23,519 nt of DNA from Acidobacteriota bacterium (GTDB lineage Bacteria > Acidobacteriota > Holophagae > Thermotomaculales > Thermotomaculaceae): assembly GCA_003650445.1 (NCBI GenBank), contig QMQE01000015.1, positions 1 through 23,519 of the forward strand, read 5' to 3'. This document shows positions 14,206-22,944 of the stretch, in pieces. The notes beneath the pieces were generated by a model that ran no database searches, had not been told where the DNA came from, and worked only from the letters and a program-made list of their open reading frames with translations. Both the position numbers and the translations under genes were made by a program. Positions within the stretch are counted from its first letter, which is position 1, and each line of letters starts with the position of its first letter.

Positions 14206-15069
14206 ATGGCATTAAAGGGACAATTGGGGAACATCGGAATCAGCGATATAGCGAATCTGTTGCACTTGAACCGGAAAACAGGGATGTTGAAAATAAGGAA
14301 GGGCGGTTTTTCTGCCATGCTCTTTTTTAACGAGGGAGAGGTGGTGAATGCCGAATCAAATGAAAATACCGGAGAGATAGCAGCTTTTGAAATTTTTCAG
14401 CAGACAGAGGGCGATTTTGAGTTTATTGCCACTCCACCACATAAGAAACGATTGATTCAGCAGACATTGCATGATCTGGTGCTGGAATCGGCGAGACAGA
14501 AAGACACCATTAAGAATCTGAGGCGGGCGGTTCCCAAAAATTATATGATTTTTTCTGCCACCATTGATACCCGAATGGAAATGATGGAAGATTCATTTGA
14601 TGAAGAGACTGCTCACCTGCTCACACTGTTGGATGGCACGCGGGATGTAGATGACCTGGTTGATGCCAGTGGGTTTTCAGAGTTTAAAGTGTTGACAATT
14701 CTTACGGATTTAATAGATAAGCGTTTTGTGCAAGCTCTGAACATTATCCATCTCCTCCGGTATGAGGAACTCACCGGTTTCTTGAAAGCAGATGATGTGG
14801 CCTATGTTGATAAGACCCTTTATGAAGAATGGAAGGCTGAGCTGATTTCTGAAAAAAAGCTAAAATTTCTACAGGTTAGAACTCAGCAGGGCCGAATCGG
14901 GGTGCTGTCTCTGGGAAGCAAGAAAGACCTGGGAGACCGAATATTGTTTACCGAAGCAGCCGCACAGAAGCTCCGTGTGAAAAAGGGGGATCAATTGATC
15001 TGTAAGCCTCTTTCCAGTACACCGGAGAAAGGGAAAGATGAGGGTTTGCTGGACGATTTTTTTGAATAA
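14206..15069 (+). CDS. DUF4388 domain protein
   Basis: A 287-residue cytoplasmic protein. The N-terminus (about 3-95) is a DUF4388 domain: LKGQLGNIGISDIANLLHLN, GMLKIRKG, AMLFFNEGEVVNAE and GEIAAFEIFQQTEGDFEF follow the family pattern. Such domains occur in signalling and motility-related proteins of many phyla. The middle (about 130-210), with LLTLLDGTRDVDDLVDASGF and a following helix, looks like a winged-helix module. The C-terminal 80 residues are unassigned. I start it at ATG 14206 because TGGAGTGGAG precedes it and the family begins there; an upstream ATG at 14119 adds unrelated residues. It leads a plus-strand cluster with a 7-TM protein 22 bases downstream. The biological role is unknown. 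Confidence 0.82.
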   Translation: MALKGQLGNIGISDIANLLHLNRKTGMLKIRKGGFSAMLFFNEGEVVNAESNENTGEIAAFEIFQQTEGDFEFIATPPHKKRLIQQTLHDLVLESARQKDTIKNLRRAVPKNYMIFSATIDTRMEMMEDSFDEETAHLLTLLDGTRDVDDLVDASGFSEFKVLTILTDLIDKRFVQALNIIHLLRYEELTGFLKADDVAYVDKTLYEEWKAELISEKKLKFLQVRTQQGRIGVLSLGSKKDLGDRILFTEAAAQKLRVKKGDQLICKPLSSTPEKGKDEGLLDDFFE

Positions 15070-15091
15070 AATTTGCGCGTAGGAGGGAGTT

Positions 15092-15823
15092 ATGGTAATG
15101 AATCCGGGGAATGGATTGTTGGTTAACGCTTTTATCAGTTTCCTCGTCTTTTTCATCAGCATGGTAGTGGGCGTGAAGGTAATTCGCCAAAAAGCAAAGG
15201 GCAGGGCACGAACCCCCGCAATCTCCTTTGGGATGATATGGTTCATGTTTGGGGGAGTGTATGGGGCTGTTGCTATACGAACTCTTGCGGCGTACTTCAG
15301 GGCTTATCAGCTGGATCGGCTTTTCTTCACAGTGGACAATTTCTTCGGGGTGATGGTTGCACCGGCCATTATGTTTTTTGTCCTGTATTTCTATATCAAG
15401 AATAAGAATGTGGTCAACATTATTATTTTGTTGTTTTTTATCGTCTGTATGGTCTGGTGGATTTTCGATGTCCGGGCCGGTGCAAAACGAATTGAAGTAA
15501 GCTACTGGCTTTCAGAATGGGAAATGGCCAGTGAGAAAGTGGCGAATTTTGCGAAATATGTACTGTATTTCCCTACTGCAGTTGCGATTTTGTCTCTTAA
15601 CTTTATGGCTCAACGGGCAAAGAGCCGTGCGACCCGGTATAAGGTTTTTATGTCTTCAATTTCAATTACCGGTGCAACCTTTCTGATGATGGCAGACCTT
15701 CTCGGTACATCGCCATTTGTCGGTTTTGCAGTACGGGTAGGAATAATGGCCTTCTGTATTTTTGGCTATTTGAGTTATTTCCCCACGAAGGGAATTGAGA
15801 GCTGGATTCGGAAGGAAGCATAA
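15092..15823 (+). CDS. Seven-transmembrane protein of unknown function
   Basis: A 243-residue integral membrane protein. Seven hydrophobic segments can be picked out: about 8-29, 43-63, 82-102, 107-125, 152-172, 185-205 and 208-229. The loops carry basic residues such as IRQKAKGRAR (31-40) and MAQRAKSRATRYK (172-184), placing them in the cytoplasm with the N-terminus outside. There is no catalytic domain or recognised motif. The layout resembles 7-TM sensor modules, but no kinase or output domain is attached. AGGAGG precedes the ATG by about six bases. It lies 22 bases after the DUF4388 gene and 56 before the acidic helical protein, so it may be a membrane anchor or sensor for that cluster. 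Confidence 0.7.
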   Translation: MVMNPGNGLLVNAFISFLVFFISMVVGVKVIRQKAKGRARTPAISFGMIWFMFGGVYGAVAIRTLAAYFRAYQLDRLFFTVDNFFGVMVAPAIMFFVLYFYIKNKNVVNIIILLFFIVCMVWWIFDVRAGAKRIEVSYWLSEWEMASEKVANFAKYVLYFPTAVAILSLNFMAQRAKSRATRYKVFMSSISITGATFLMMADLLGTSPFVGFAVRVGIMAFCIFGYLSYFPTKGIESWIRKEA

Positions 15824-15879
15824 GAACGGCAGTTTCCCGGCTCATTTATTTCGAAGGGGGTTACTGTTGTGGAGGGGAT

Positions 15880-16866
15880 ATGGTTCACGATGAAAACGTC
15901 CATGACATTGCTTCAATGGGCAATGAACCGGTAAACGAAAAATCTGCCTCTGATTCTGTGCGTGATGAAAAAGTTGACGCGTTTATTCTGGAAGGGGATT
16001 TGTCCGGAAGCCAGGCGCATCGTTCTCCAGATGGTGAAACTGAACTAAAGACGGAAGAAAGTGGGAAAGATGAAATGACGGTTGATGTAGTGGAAACGGT
16101 GACCCGGTTGGAAGAACTGGATCGCTTACTGGGCGAATTAAATTTTCGAGAGTTGATTATGCAGTTTGGAAAGGTTCAGGGCGACCTTGAATTGATTCGC
16201 TATGAGCTTGACGCATTGAGAAATGAGAGTACACGTGTTCACGAAATTCTTACCCAAACAGATTATCTGAGAAGCCGGGACATTACCGCACCAATGGAAA
16301 TTATCGGTGAATTTCGTGAGCGTATTTATGCCCTTACGGATGGGGTACGGAAATTGATTTCTCAGCAGGAAATTCTTATTAGCTATGCAAGGAGCAGCCG
16401 GGGATGGCTGCTTGAACGATCCGGCGAAGCATTGGAAGCCCTGACCAGGATCCGTGAAGCACAACGGAGCAGGATGGAAATGGTAGCTTCATTGAATCAG
16501 ATGCTGGAATCGGACACGCCCAACGAAAAGCTGGCATCTGCTGCGCTTGAATTTGCTGTTCTGATGCGGGAACTGGACGGAGATGAAGGATTAGAAAAAC
16601 TGGATTCAGTGATTTCTGACATGGGTGGATTTCGAGATGAAGTGGAGCAGGCTGAAAGTATAGTGTTGGAAGATTCTCCCCGATTGGAGGATATGAAAGA
16701 GGATCTCGGCCTCGTGGAGGAAGTTCCAGGTATTACTGGTGAACTCCTTTCCTTTCTCGCAACTGTGTCCCGGACTCTCGATAAGATTGAAACCGGATGG
16801 AACGGGCAGGAAAACTCTGAAAACACCATCCAAGAGGAAATGCCACCGGCTGAATCTGATGAATGA
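15880..16866 (+). CDS. Acidic helical protein, uncharacterised
   Basis: A 328-residue acidic soluble protein I cannot place in a family. The first 70 residues are low-complexity and rich in Asp, Glu and Ser, so probably disordered. Residues about 75-220 form long amphipathic helices (for example LEELDRLLGELNFRELIMQF, ISQQEILISYARSSRG) with heptad-like spacing, likely a coiled coil. The C-terminus is acidic again. There are no cysteines or catalytic motifs. GGAGGGGAT sits immediately before the ATG. Its stop overlaps the DnaC-like start by 8 bases, so the two proteins may be made in fixed ratio and interact, by analogy with helicase-loader partners; this is inference. Confidence 0.65.
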   Translation: MVHDENVHDIASMGNEPVNEKSASDSVRDEKVDAFILEGDLSGSQAHRSPDGETELKTEESGKDEMTVDVVETVTRLEELDRLLGELNFRELIMQFGKVQGDLELIRYELDALRNESTRVHEILTQTDYLRSRDITAPMEIIGEFRERIYALTDGVRKLISQQEILISYARSSRGWLLERSGEALEALTRIREAQRSRMEMVASLNQMLESDTPNEKLASAALEFAVLMRELDGDEGLEKLDSVISDMGGFRDEVEQAESIVLEDSPRLEDMKEDLGLVEEVPGITGELLSFLATVSRTLDKIETGWNGQENSENTIQEEMPPAESDE

Positions 16867-17566
16867 TGAAAAGTGCCCCATATGCGGGGGAAGCGGATGG
16901 CAGGTGATTGAACAGGGGGATTATTCTTATGTAAGGCCCTGTGCCTGTACCGTTTCACTCCATGAAAATCGTATAGCCAGTGGATTACCGGAACGTTATC
17001 ATTTATGCACTTTTGAAAATTTTCAGGTAAATCCCGGTGGTGGGAAAAAGAATCCGACCTTAATGGCAGCAAGGACAGTTGCCAGGGATTTTGGCGGGAA
17101 GTTTCCGGCTGTGAATACCGGGTTGTTGATTTCAGGCCCGGCTGGAACAGGGAAAACACATCTGGCTGCTGCTGTACTGAACACCTTGATAAACAGGGGA
17201 GAGCATGGCATACTGTTTCGTGATTTCAGGGAGTTGCTCCAGGACATCCGTTCCAGTTACAGCCCTGATTCCAAGGTGAATGAATTTGGTGTGCTGGCTC
17301 CGGTTCTGAATGCACGACTATTAATTATCGATGACCTTGGCGCCGAGCGCCCCACCGAATGGGCGGACAGCCAGTTTTCCTATATTCTGAATTATCGGTA
17401 TAACCGCCTGTTGCCGGTGATTATTACAACAAATTATCTGGATGGGCGAATCGAAGAAGAATCCCTCAGTGAGCGAGTGGGTGCCAGAATGCGGTCAAGA
17501 CTCTTTGAGATGTGCAGAGAAGTTCGAATAGAGGCTGAAGATTACCGAAAAATAAACATAGGTTAG
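16859..17566 (+). CDS. DnaC/IstB-like AAA+ ATPase
   Basis: A 235-residue AAA+ ATPase of the DnaC/DnaI/IstB group. An N-terminal zinc-binding segment, CPICGGSGW followed by a CAC pair (about 6-35), precedes the ATPase core with GPAGTGKTHLAAAVLN (Walker A, about 94-110) and LLIIDDLGAERP (Walker B). IITTNY and the arginine-rich region SERVGARMRSRLFEM are sensor and arginine-finger-like. DnaC and DnaI load the replicative helicase; IstB serves IS21 transposition. No transposase is nearby, which favours a helicase-loader role. I start it at ATG 16859, which overlaps the upstream gene by 8 bases; the longer frame from 16739 is unrelated upstream sequence. proS follows after 12 bases. Confidence 0.8.
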   Translation: MNDEKCPICGGSGWQVIEQGDYSYVRPCACTVSLHENRIASGLPERYHLCTFENFQVNPGGGKKNPTLMAARTVARDFGGKFPAVNTGLLISGPAGTGKTHLAAAVLNTLINRGEHGILFRDFRELLQDIRSSYSPDSKVNEFGVLAPVLNARLLIIDDLGAERPTEWADSQFSYILNYRYNRLLPVIITTNYLDGRIEEESLSERVGARMRSRLFEMCREVRIEAEDYRKINIG

Positions 17567-17578
17567 TGAGGATTTACA

Positions 17579-19312
17579 ATGAGAATGTCCAGGTATCTGT
17601 TGAACACGTTGAAGGAAGTACCAAGAGAAGCGGAAACATTGAGCCATCAATTGATGTTGCGCGCATGCATGATCAAAAAAATTGCGGCTGGGATTTACAC
17701 CTACATGCCGATGGGATATCGGGTGATTCGAAAGATTGAGGGTATTATCCGTGAAGAGCTGGATAGGGAAGGATGCATCGAACTGCTGATGCCGGCTGTT
17801 CAGCCTGCTGAGATCTGGAAGGAAAGTAAACGTTGGGATTTTTATGGAAAAGAACTGCTCCGGTTCAAGGACCGCAAAGGTGCTGATTTCTGTATGGGGC
17901 CGACACATGAGGAGGTCATTACGGACGTGGTTCGGCGTGAGTTGAAGTCATACAAGCAATTACCGCTGAACCTATACCAGATTCAGTCAAAATTCAGGGA
18001 TGAAATTCGTCCCCGCTATGGGCTCATGAGGGGGCGTGAATTTATCATGAAAGACGCGTATTCCTTTGATGTAAATGATGAAGCAAGTGAGAAATCCTAT
18101 TGGGCAATGTACCACGCGTATGCGAGGATTTTTCACCGCTGTGGCTTGAAATTTCGTGCGGTTGAAGCTGATTCCGGTGCGATTGGCGGCAGTTATACCC
18201 ATGAATTTCATGTTCTTGCAGATACGGGTGAAGACACGGTTTTGAGCTGCAGTCATTGCGATTATACGGCAAACATTGAAAAGGCGGAATGCCGTAAACC
18301 GGATCATATTGAGCACGGGGATTTGCATCAGATAGAAAAGAAAGAAACACCTGGCAAGAAAAGCGTGGATGACGTTGCCGAATTTCTTGCCGTGAAGCCG
18401 GAAGCATTGATAAAGACGATGATTTTCACTTTGGAAGATGATACAGCGATCGCGGTACTGGTTCGGGGAGACCATGAGGTGAATGAAGTAAAGGTCAGGA
18501 ATTATCTGGGCCTGAACGCGTTGGAATTGGCGGATGAGGAAGCAATTCAATCCGCCACCGGTGGCCCGTCGGGATTTTCCGGACCTGTTGGGCTCAAGAT
18601 TCGGATTCTCGCTGATTTTGCGGTACAGGAAATGTCAAATGCAGTAACCGGTGCCAATGAGAAGGACATGCATTGGGTAAATGTAAATCCCGAAAGAGAT
18701 TTCAAAGTGAGTGAATATGGTGATTTTCGGCTTGCTCAGGCCAAGGAACGATGTCCCCGTTGTGAAGAAGGTAGATACCAGCAGTTCAAGGGTATTGAAG
18801 TGGGCCAGGTATTCCGCCTGGGAACAAAGTATTCCGAATCTATGAACTGTAAATTTTTGGATGAAAACGGGAAGGAAAAGCCGGCGGTTATGGGCTGCTA
18901 TGGTATCGGAGTCGGCCGTACCGCTGCTGCGGCAATTGAACAGAATAATGACGAAAATGGAATTGTGTGGCCGGTGAATATCGCGCCCTTTGATGTCATG
19001 CTCTTGAACCTGGATATTCAGGATGACGCTGTGAACGAAGCCGCTCTGGATCTGTACGAGGGGTTACGTAAAGAGGGGCTGGACGTCCTTTATGATGATC
19101 GGGATGTGCGTGCCGGTTTCAAATTCAAGGATGCAGACCTGATTGGCTTGCCGATTCAGGTAATCGTAGGGAAGCGGGGCCTGAAGGAAGGCCTCGCGGA
19201 AGTCAAAGTTCGCCGGAACGGGGAGCGGGTGAAAGTATCGCCTCAGGATATTCCGGCTAAGGTAGAGGCGTTGCTGAATGGCTTGAAGGAGCAGGAAGAG
19301 CAACGCAGGTAA
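17579..19312 (+). CDS. proS: Prolyl-tRNA synthetase
   Basis: Charges tRNA-Pro with proline (class II synthetase). At 577 residues it is the bacterial type with an inserted editing domain. Motif 1 lies around GIYTYMPMGYRVIRKIEG, motif 2 is FRDEIRPRYGLMRGREF with MKDAYSFD, and motif 3 is GIGVGRTAAAAIEQ. The INS editing domain (about 230-400, ALIKTMIFTLEDDTAIAVLV through EMSNAVTG) should hydrolyse Ala-tRNA-Pro. The C-terminal HGTP anticodon-binding domain begins near IAPFDVMLL. GAGGA lies 6 bases before the ATG. It follows the DnaC-like gene by 12 bases and precedes the Nudix gene by 3, within the long plus-strand run. Confidence 0.97.
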   Translation: MRMSRYLLNTLKEVPREAETLSHQLMLRACMIKKIAAGIYTYMPMGYRVIRKIEGIIREELDREGCIELLMPAVQPAEIWKESKRWDFYGKELLRFKDRKGADFCMGPTHEEVITDVVRRELKSYKQLPLNLYQIQSKFRDEIRPRYGLMRGREFIMKDAYSFDVNDEASEKSYWAMYHAYARIFHRCGLKFRAVEADSGAIGGSYTHEFHVLADTGEDTVLSCSHCDYTANIEKAECRKPDHIEHGDLHQIEKKETPGKKSVDDVAEFLAVKPEALIKTMIFTLEDDTAIAVLVRGDHEVNEVKVRNYLGLNALELADEEAIQSATGGPSGFSGPVGLKIRILADFAVQEMSNAVTGANEKDMHWVNVNPERDFKVSEYGDFRLAQAKERCPRCEEGRYQQFKGIEVGQVFRLGTKYSESMNCKFLDENGKEKPAVMGCYGIGVGRTAAAAIEQNNDENGIVWPVNIAPFDVMLLNLDIQDDAVNEAALDLYEGLRKEGLDVLYDDRDVRAGFKFKDADLIGLPIQVIVGKRGLKEGLAEVKVRRNGERVKVSPQDIPAKVEALLNGLKEQEEQRR

Positions 19313-19315
19313 CAG

Positions 19316-19780
19316 ATGCGATACGAATATGCTGTCAATGTGTTTGTGTTTAATTCCGATTATACGTCCCTGCTTTTTGTCAGGCGGGTTAAACCACCGT
19401 TTGCCGGCCAGTACCTGCCTCCCGGGGGTCATGTGGAAGAGGGCGAAAACCCCTTGGAAGCAGCAGTTCGGGAGGTGAGGGAAGAAACCGGTCTTGAGGT
19501 AGAAGTTATAGATTTCCGACCCGGTTCCCCTATTCTCCTCGACAGCCGAACCGTGAGGATGCCGGAACCGATCCGGGTACAGGTTGAATACATTGACCGT
19601 CACCATAAACATGTCGATTTTGTTTTACTCGGAGAGGTAACCGGAGACTCGGATCAAATTCAGGATATCTACAGGGAACGTGTCAAATGGGTTTCCATAA
19701 ATGAATTGAATGATACGGAAATGCCAAGAAATGTTAAAGAACTGGCTTTTTTTCTGTTTCGCCACAAACAGGAGGACTAA
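19316..19780 (+). CDS. Nudix hydrolase
   Basis: A 154-residue Nudix hydrolase. The Nudix box is complete: GGHVEEGENPLEAAVREVREETGLE fits G-x5-E-x7-R-E-U-x-E-E-x-G-U. FVRRVKPPFAGQYLPPGG before the box is typical of the MutT/ADP-ribose pyrophosphatase group. The substrate, a nucleoside diphosphate linked to another moiety, cannot be named from sequence; nucleotide-pool sanitation is likely. It begins 3 bases after proS and its stop overlaps the hslV start by one base, so it is translationally linked to both. Confidence 0.88.
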   Translation: MRYEYAVNVFVFNSDYTSLLFVRRVKPPFAGQYLPPGGHVEEGENPLEAAVREVREETGLEVEVIDFRPGSPILLDSRTVRMPEPIRVQVEYIDRHHKHVDFVLLGEVTGDSDQIQDIYRERVKWVSINELNDTEMPRNVKELAFFLFRHKQED

Positions 19781-20307
19781 TGTTTAAGGGAACAACAATT
19801 TTGTGTATTAAAGGGACAGATGAAACAATTCTCATCGGCGATGGGCAGGTTACACTGGGAAATACAGTTATGAAACACAGGGCTTCCAAAATCCGACGGA
19901 TTTTCAATAACCGGGTGATTGTCGGTTTCGCGGGTTCAACGGCGGATGCGTTTACCCTTTTTACCCGTCTTGAAGGCAAGCTGGAGCAATATTCCGGCAA
20001 CCTGGAACGGGCTGTTGTGGAAATGGCAAAAGACTGGCGAACTGACAAATACCTGCGCCGCCTTGAAGCCATGATGATTACTTCGGACAAAGACCGGGTT
20101 TTCCTCGTTTCCGGTGCCGGTGATGTTATTGAACCGGATGAACCGGTGTTGGCGATTGGCTCGGGTGGCCCGTACGCTTTCGCGGCTGCGAAGGCGCTGG
20201 TGGAAAATACCAAACTGGATCCTGCAGAATTGGCGAAAAAGGCCATGGTAATTGCTTCCAGAATCTGTATTTACACGAACGATCAATTTACATTGGAAAA
20301 AATTTAG
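19780..20307 (+). CDS. hslV: ATP-dependent protease subunit HslV
   Basis: Proteolytic subunit of the HslUV (ClpYQ) protease, an N-terminal threonine peptidase. The protein begins MFKGTTILC, so four residues precede the catalytic threonine, which must be exposed by removal of the propeptide. With T5 as residue 1 of the mature form, D21 and K37 fall at the catalytic positions 17 and 33. GDGQVTLGNTVMK, GFAGSTADAFTLF, AKDWRTDKYLRRLEAM and AIGSGGPYA are all family hallmarks. Length (175 residues) is normal. The usual downstream partner hslU is absent here: the next gene is a TPR protein. HslU must therefore be encoded elsewhere, or another unfoldase serves. Confidence 0.96.
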   Translation: MFKGTTILCIKGTDETILIGDGQVTLGNTVMKHRASKIRRIFNNRVIVGFAGSTADAFTLFTRLEGKLEQYSGNLERAVVEMAKDWRTDKYLRRLEAMMITSDKDRVFLVSGAGDVIEPDEPVLAIGSGGPYAFAAAKALVENTKLDPAELAKKAMVIASRICIYTNDQFTLEKI

Positions 20308-20354
20308 AAAAGCTGTATCATTTTAGCAGGACACAACTGTGAAAGAGGGAAGCC

Positions 20355-21953
20355 ATGAGTGATGTATTTTTCAGTCAGGAGCAGTTCAAGGAACTGCTGG
20401 AAGTCATTGAAAATGACCCTACATCGGAAAACCTTGCCCGCCTGGCGCGGGAATACAACTATCGTTCCTACTATGACCTTGCCATTGAAAGTGCAAGGAA
20501 AGCTATCGAAAAAGACCAATTGAACTGGGATGGCTGGTACGAACTGATACTGGCTTCCGGCTTTAAAAACTATAGGGAACTGGAAAAAATCAAAGAAGAA
20601 CTGGATTCCTTCCTGGAAACCTGGAATGGTGGAGACTACAAAGATACCGGGCTGATCCGGAATCTGGCATTAATCAACTATTTCTTAGAAAAAGATGTTC
20701 TCGCCATCAGCCTGATTGAACAGGCCATCGGGGACAATCCCGAAAACGATACTTTTCATGAGGTAAAGGGATACATTCTCCACGCGCTGGGGAAAACCAC
20801 GGAGGCTTTAAAATGCTTCGGAGAATCCGTTCGCCTCAATTCCCGAAACTGCCGGTCCATGCGCATGATCGGGAAGTGTTATCTGGACCTCGGCGAAGGG
20901 GGCAAAGGTGTGGCGAAAATCACCGAATCCTTGCGGATTGAGCCCTGTTTTGTTGCCGCCTGGCACCTTCTCGGTGAATATCACCTGGACCATAACAATA
21001 TTCTCGGAGGAATTCAGAGCTTTGCCCGGGCACGATCCATCAATCCCAGGGACTGGGGTTCATACTTCCTTATGGCTGAATTTTTCATGAGTCGGGGCGA
21101 CTATGATATTGCAATTGCTGAAATCAAAAAGCTTTTCCTGTTTGAAGATGATAAGGAGGTTCGTGCGGAAGCACTAAATCTCATCGGATATGCACATTTT
21201 CTACAGGGAAACTTCGATGATGCCAACTATTATTTTAATACTGCCATCGCTTTTAACCCGGCATACGCCCTGGGCTACTTCAATCTCGGTGAACTGGAGC
21301 GAAAGCGAGGCAATTTTGAAAAAGCCGTTCATTTCTATCAAGAAGCATTGAAACGGGACCCCCATCACATTCCATCCATTACCCAGACCGGCTTTGCGTA
21401 CCTCACCTTGAAAAAAATGGAACAGGCGGAAGAGATGTTCCAGATTGCAGTGGAATTGGAACCTGAAGAAACATCTGCCTACCTGGGTCTTTCTGAATGT
21501 AGCCGTTCCCGCCGTCACTACCGGGAGCAGCTGGCCTTTGTCCGGAAAGCATGGGAAATCGCACCTGAAAACTCACAAGTTTTGAACTATATGGGAATTG
21601 CCTATCAATGTAACCAGAACTTTAGTCGGGCGGAACAGGCCTACTTTGCGTCTCTGAAAGCCGATCCTCATAATCGGAAAACTGCCAACAACCTTGCCTA
21701 TCTATACGAAAAAAAATACAACCGGGCAAAAGGGAAAAAGGAAAAGGCGGAACTGAGGGAAAAGGCCATTGCTGCGTGGGAAGTCCGGCTTCTCGCCTGC
21801 CGGAGCGCTGGAACCTCCATTCGGGGCGCTCAGAACCATCTGCGTAACTTTGGTATTTCAGATCAGGAGATTGACAATCTTCTTCGTCTCGGCGATGTAA
21901 CTGAACTGTCGTTGATTCAACAAGTTCAGGATATGGCTATTGATCTGGGCTGA
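20355..21953 (+). CDS. Tetratricopeptide repeat protein
   Basis: A 532-residue protein made largely of tetratricopeptide repeats, which form helical scaffolds for protein binding. Clear units include YYDLAIESARKAIEKDQLNW, HALGKTTEALKCFGESVRLN, FQGNFDDANYYFNTAIAFNP-like and KRGNFEKAVHFYQEALKRDP. Units run from about residue 35 to 450, with a lysine-rich linker (AKGKKEKAELREKA) before a C-terminal tail. No signal peptide, membrane segment or enzyme domain is seen, so it is probably cytoplasmic. GAGGGA lies 4 bases before the ATG. It follows hslV by 47 bases and precedes plsY by 38. The partner is unknown. Confidence 0.85.
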   Translation: MSDVFFSQEQFKELLEVIENDPTSENLARLAREYNYRSYYDLAIESARKAIEKDQLNWDGWYELILASGFKNYRELEKIKEELDSFLETWNGGDYKDTGLIRNLALINYFLEKDVLAISLIEQAIGDNPENDTFHEVKGYILHALGKTTEALKCFGESVRLNSRNCRSMRMIGKCYLDLGEGGKGVAKITESLRIEPCFVAAWHLLGEYHLDHNNILGGIQSFARARSINPRDWGSYFLMAEFFMSRGDYDIAIAEIKKLFLFEDDKEVRAEALNLIGYAHFLQGNFDDANYYFNTAIAFNPAYALGYFNLGELERKRGNFEKAVHFYQEALKRDPHHIPSITQTGFAYLTLKKMEQAEEMFQIAVELEPEETSAYLGLSECSRSRRHYREQLAFVRKAWEIAPENSQVLNYMGIAYQCNQNFSRAEQAYFASLKADPHNRKTANNLAYLYEKKYNRAKGKKEKAELREKAIAAWEVRLLACRSAGTSIRGAQNHLRNFGISDQEIDNLLRLGDVTELSLIQQVQDMAIDLG

Positions 21954-21991
21954 AGCCCTGAATTTATCTATAAACAAATCGGAAGAATAAA

Positions 21992-22591
21992 ATGAGAGTT
22001 CATTACCTGCTTATTGCCATTATTGTTCCATATCTTATCGGTTCTGTCCCTTTTGCAGTCTGGATAGGACAGATTTTTTATAAAAAGGATGTCCGAGAGG
22101 AAGGGAGCGGAAATGCCGGTGCAACAAATGTGTACCGGGTTCTGGGGCTCTATCCCGCAGCAATCGTTTTTCTGCTGGATGGCGCGAAGGGCGCGGCTGC
22201 TGTTCTTCTCTGCCGGAGCTTTCATGTTGGTTTTCCCTGGATTACTGTCGCAGCTCTTTTTGTAATGCTGGGGCATGCGTTTCCCCTGTATGCGAGGTTT
22301 TCCGGCGGCAAGGGTGTGAGCACCGCCGCAGGTATACTGGTTTTGGTGAATCCGGCTGCTTTCTTATTGGCATTGTTTGTGTTCGGCCTGATTGTGTGGA
22401 ATTTCAGACTGGTTTCAGTCGCTTCCATTTCGGCTGCCGGTGTGGCATTTATTACAGTCCTGGTTCAATTATTTTTTTTCAGGGAAAACTGGACTGCTGT
22501 CAGCATTACAGGGCTGTTACTTATGCTGATTCTGATTTCCCATCGGACTAACCTGCGCCGCTTGAAATCCGGAAAGGAATTGAAAATTTAG
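21992..22591 (+). CDS. plsY: Acyl-phosphate glycerol-3-phosphate acyltransferase PlsY
   Basis: Integral membrane acyltransferase that moves the acyl group from acyl-phosphate to glycerol-3-phosphate, the first step of phospholipid synthesis. The 199-residue length and its hydrophobic segments fit PlsY. The conserved loops are present: GSVPFAVWIG, the GSGNAGATNVYRVLG block, DGAKGAAAV and GHAFPLYARFSGGKGVSTAAG. GGAAG precedes the ATG by several bases. It is followed by a separately promoted DUF3467-like gene. The plsX partner, which makes acyl-phosphate, is not in this window. Confidence 0.95.
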   Translation: MRVHYLLIAIIVPYLIGSVPFAVWIGQIFYKKDVREEGSGNAGATNVYRVLGLYPAAIVFLLDGAKGAAAVLLCRSFHVGFPWITVAALFVMLGHAFPLYARFSGGKGVSTAAGILVLVNPAAFLLALFVFGLIVWNFRLVSVASISAAGVAFITVLVQLFFFRENWTAVSITGLLLMLILISHRTNLRRLKSGKELKI

Positions 22592-22619
22592 CTGTTTGTG
22601 ACTGAGATGTCATTGCATT

Positions 22620-22628
22620 TGCTACAAT
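22620..22628 (+). promoter_or_regulatory. Extended -10 promoter for the DUF3467-like gene
   Basis: TGCTACAAT, an extended -10 box, lies 28 bases before the ATG at 22657, with GGGAGG between. No good -35 occurs at the usual spacing (TTGTGA is 21 bases away), which is tolerable for extended -10 promoters. Confidence 0.45.
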
Positions 22629-22656
22629 GGGTTGATGAGATAAGCAGGGAGGTCAT

Positions 22657-22944
22657 ATGGCGAATGAAAAGAGAATGGAAATTCTGATTGATGACAAGGT
22701 AGCAGAAGGAAATTATGTAAACAGCGGGAACATTATGTATAACCAGGCGGAATTTATCATTGATTTCACCAGGATGGTGCCGCCTCCCGGTAAAGCCAGG
22801 GTGTTGAGCCGGGTCATTATGACCCCGATGCAGGCAAAGAACTTTTTCAATGCGGTGCAGAAAAATATTGAGAACTACGAAAAACAGTTCGGAGCAATTC
22901 CATCGGCAAAAAACCAGGAAAAGAAGGTCGGGTTTAACCAGTAA
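22657..22944 (+). CDS. DUF3467-like small protein
   Basis: A 95-residue protein matching DUF3467. Recognisable parts are EKRMEILIDDKVAEGNYVN, FIIDFTRMVPPPGKARVLSR, and TPMQAKNFFNAVQKNIENYE. The fold is predicted to be a small alpha/beta domain; function is unknown. GGGAGG lies 5 bases before the ATG. The stop codon abuts the maf start directly (TAA then ATG), so the two are co-translated. A strong extended -10 box lies upstream. Confidence 0.8.
   Translation: MANEKRMEILIDDKVAEGNYVNSGNIMYNQAEFIIDFTRMVPPPGKARVLSRVIMTPMQAKNFFNAVQKNIENYEKQFGAIPSAKNQEKKVGFNQ

Noticed and set aside
16859..17566. IstB of an IS21 element
   Set aside because: No istA transposase or terminal inverted repeats are nearby and the gene is embedded in a chromosomal cluster ahead of proS.
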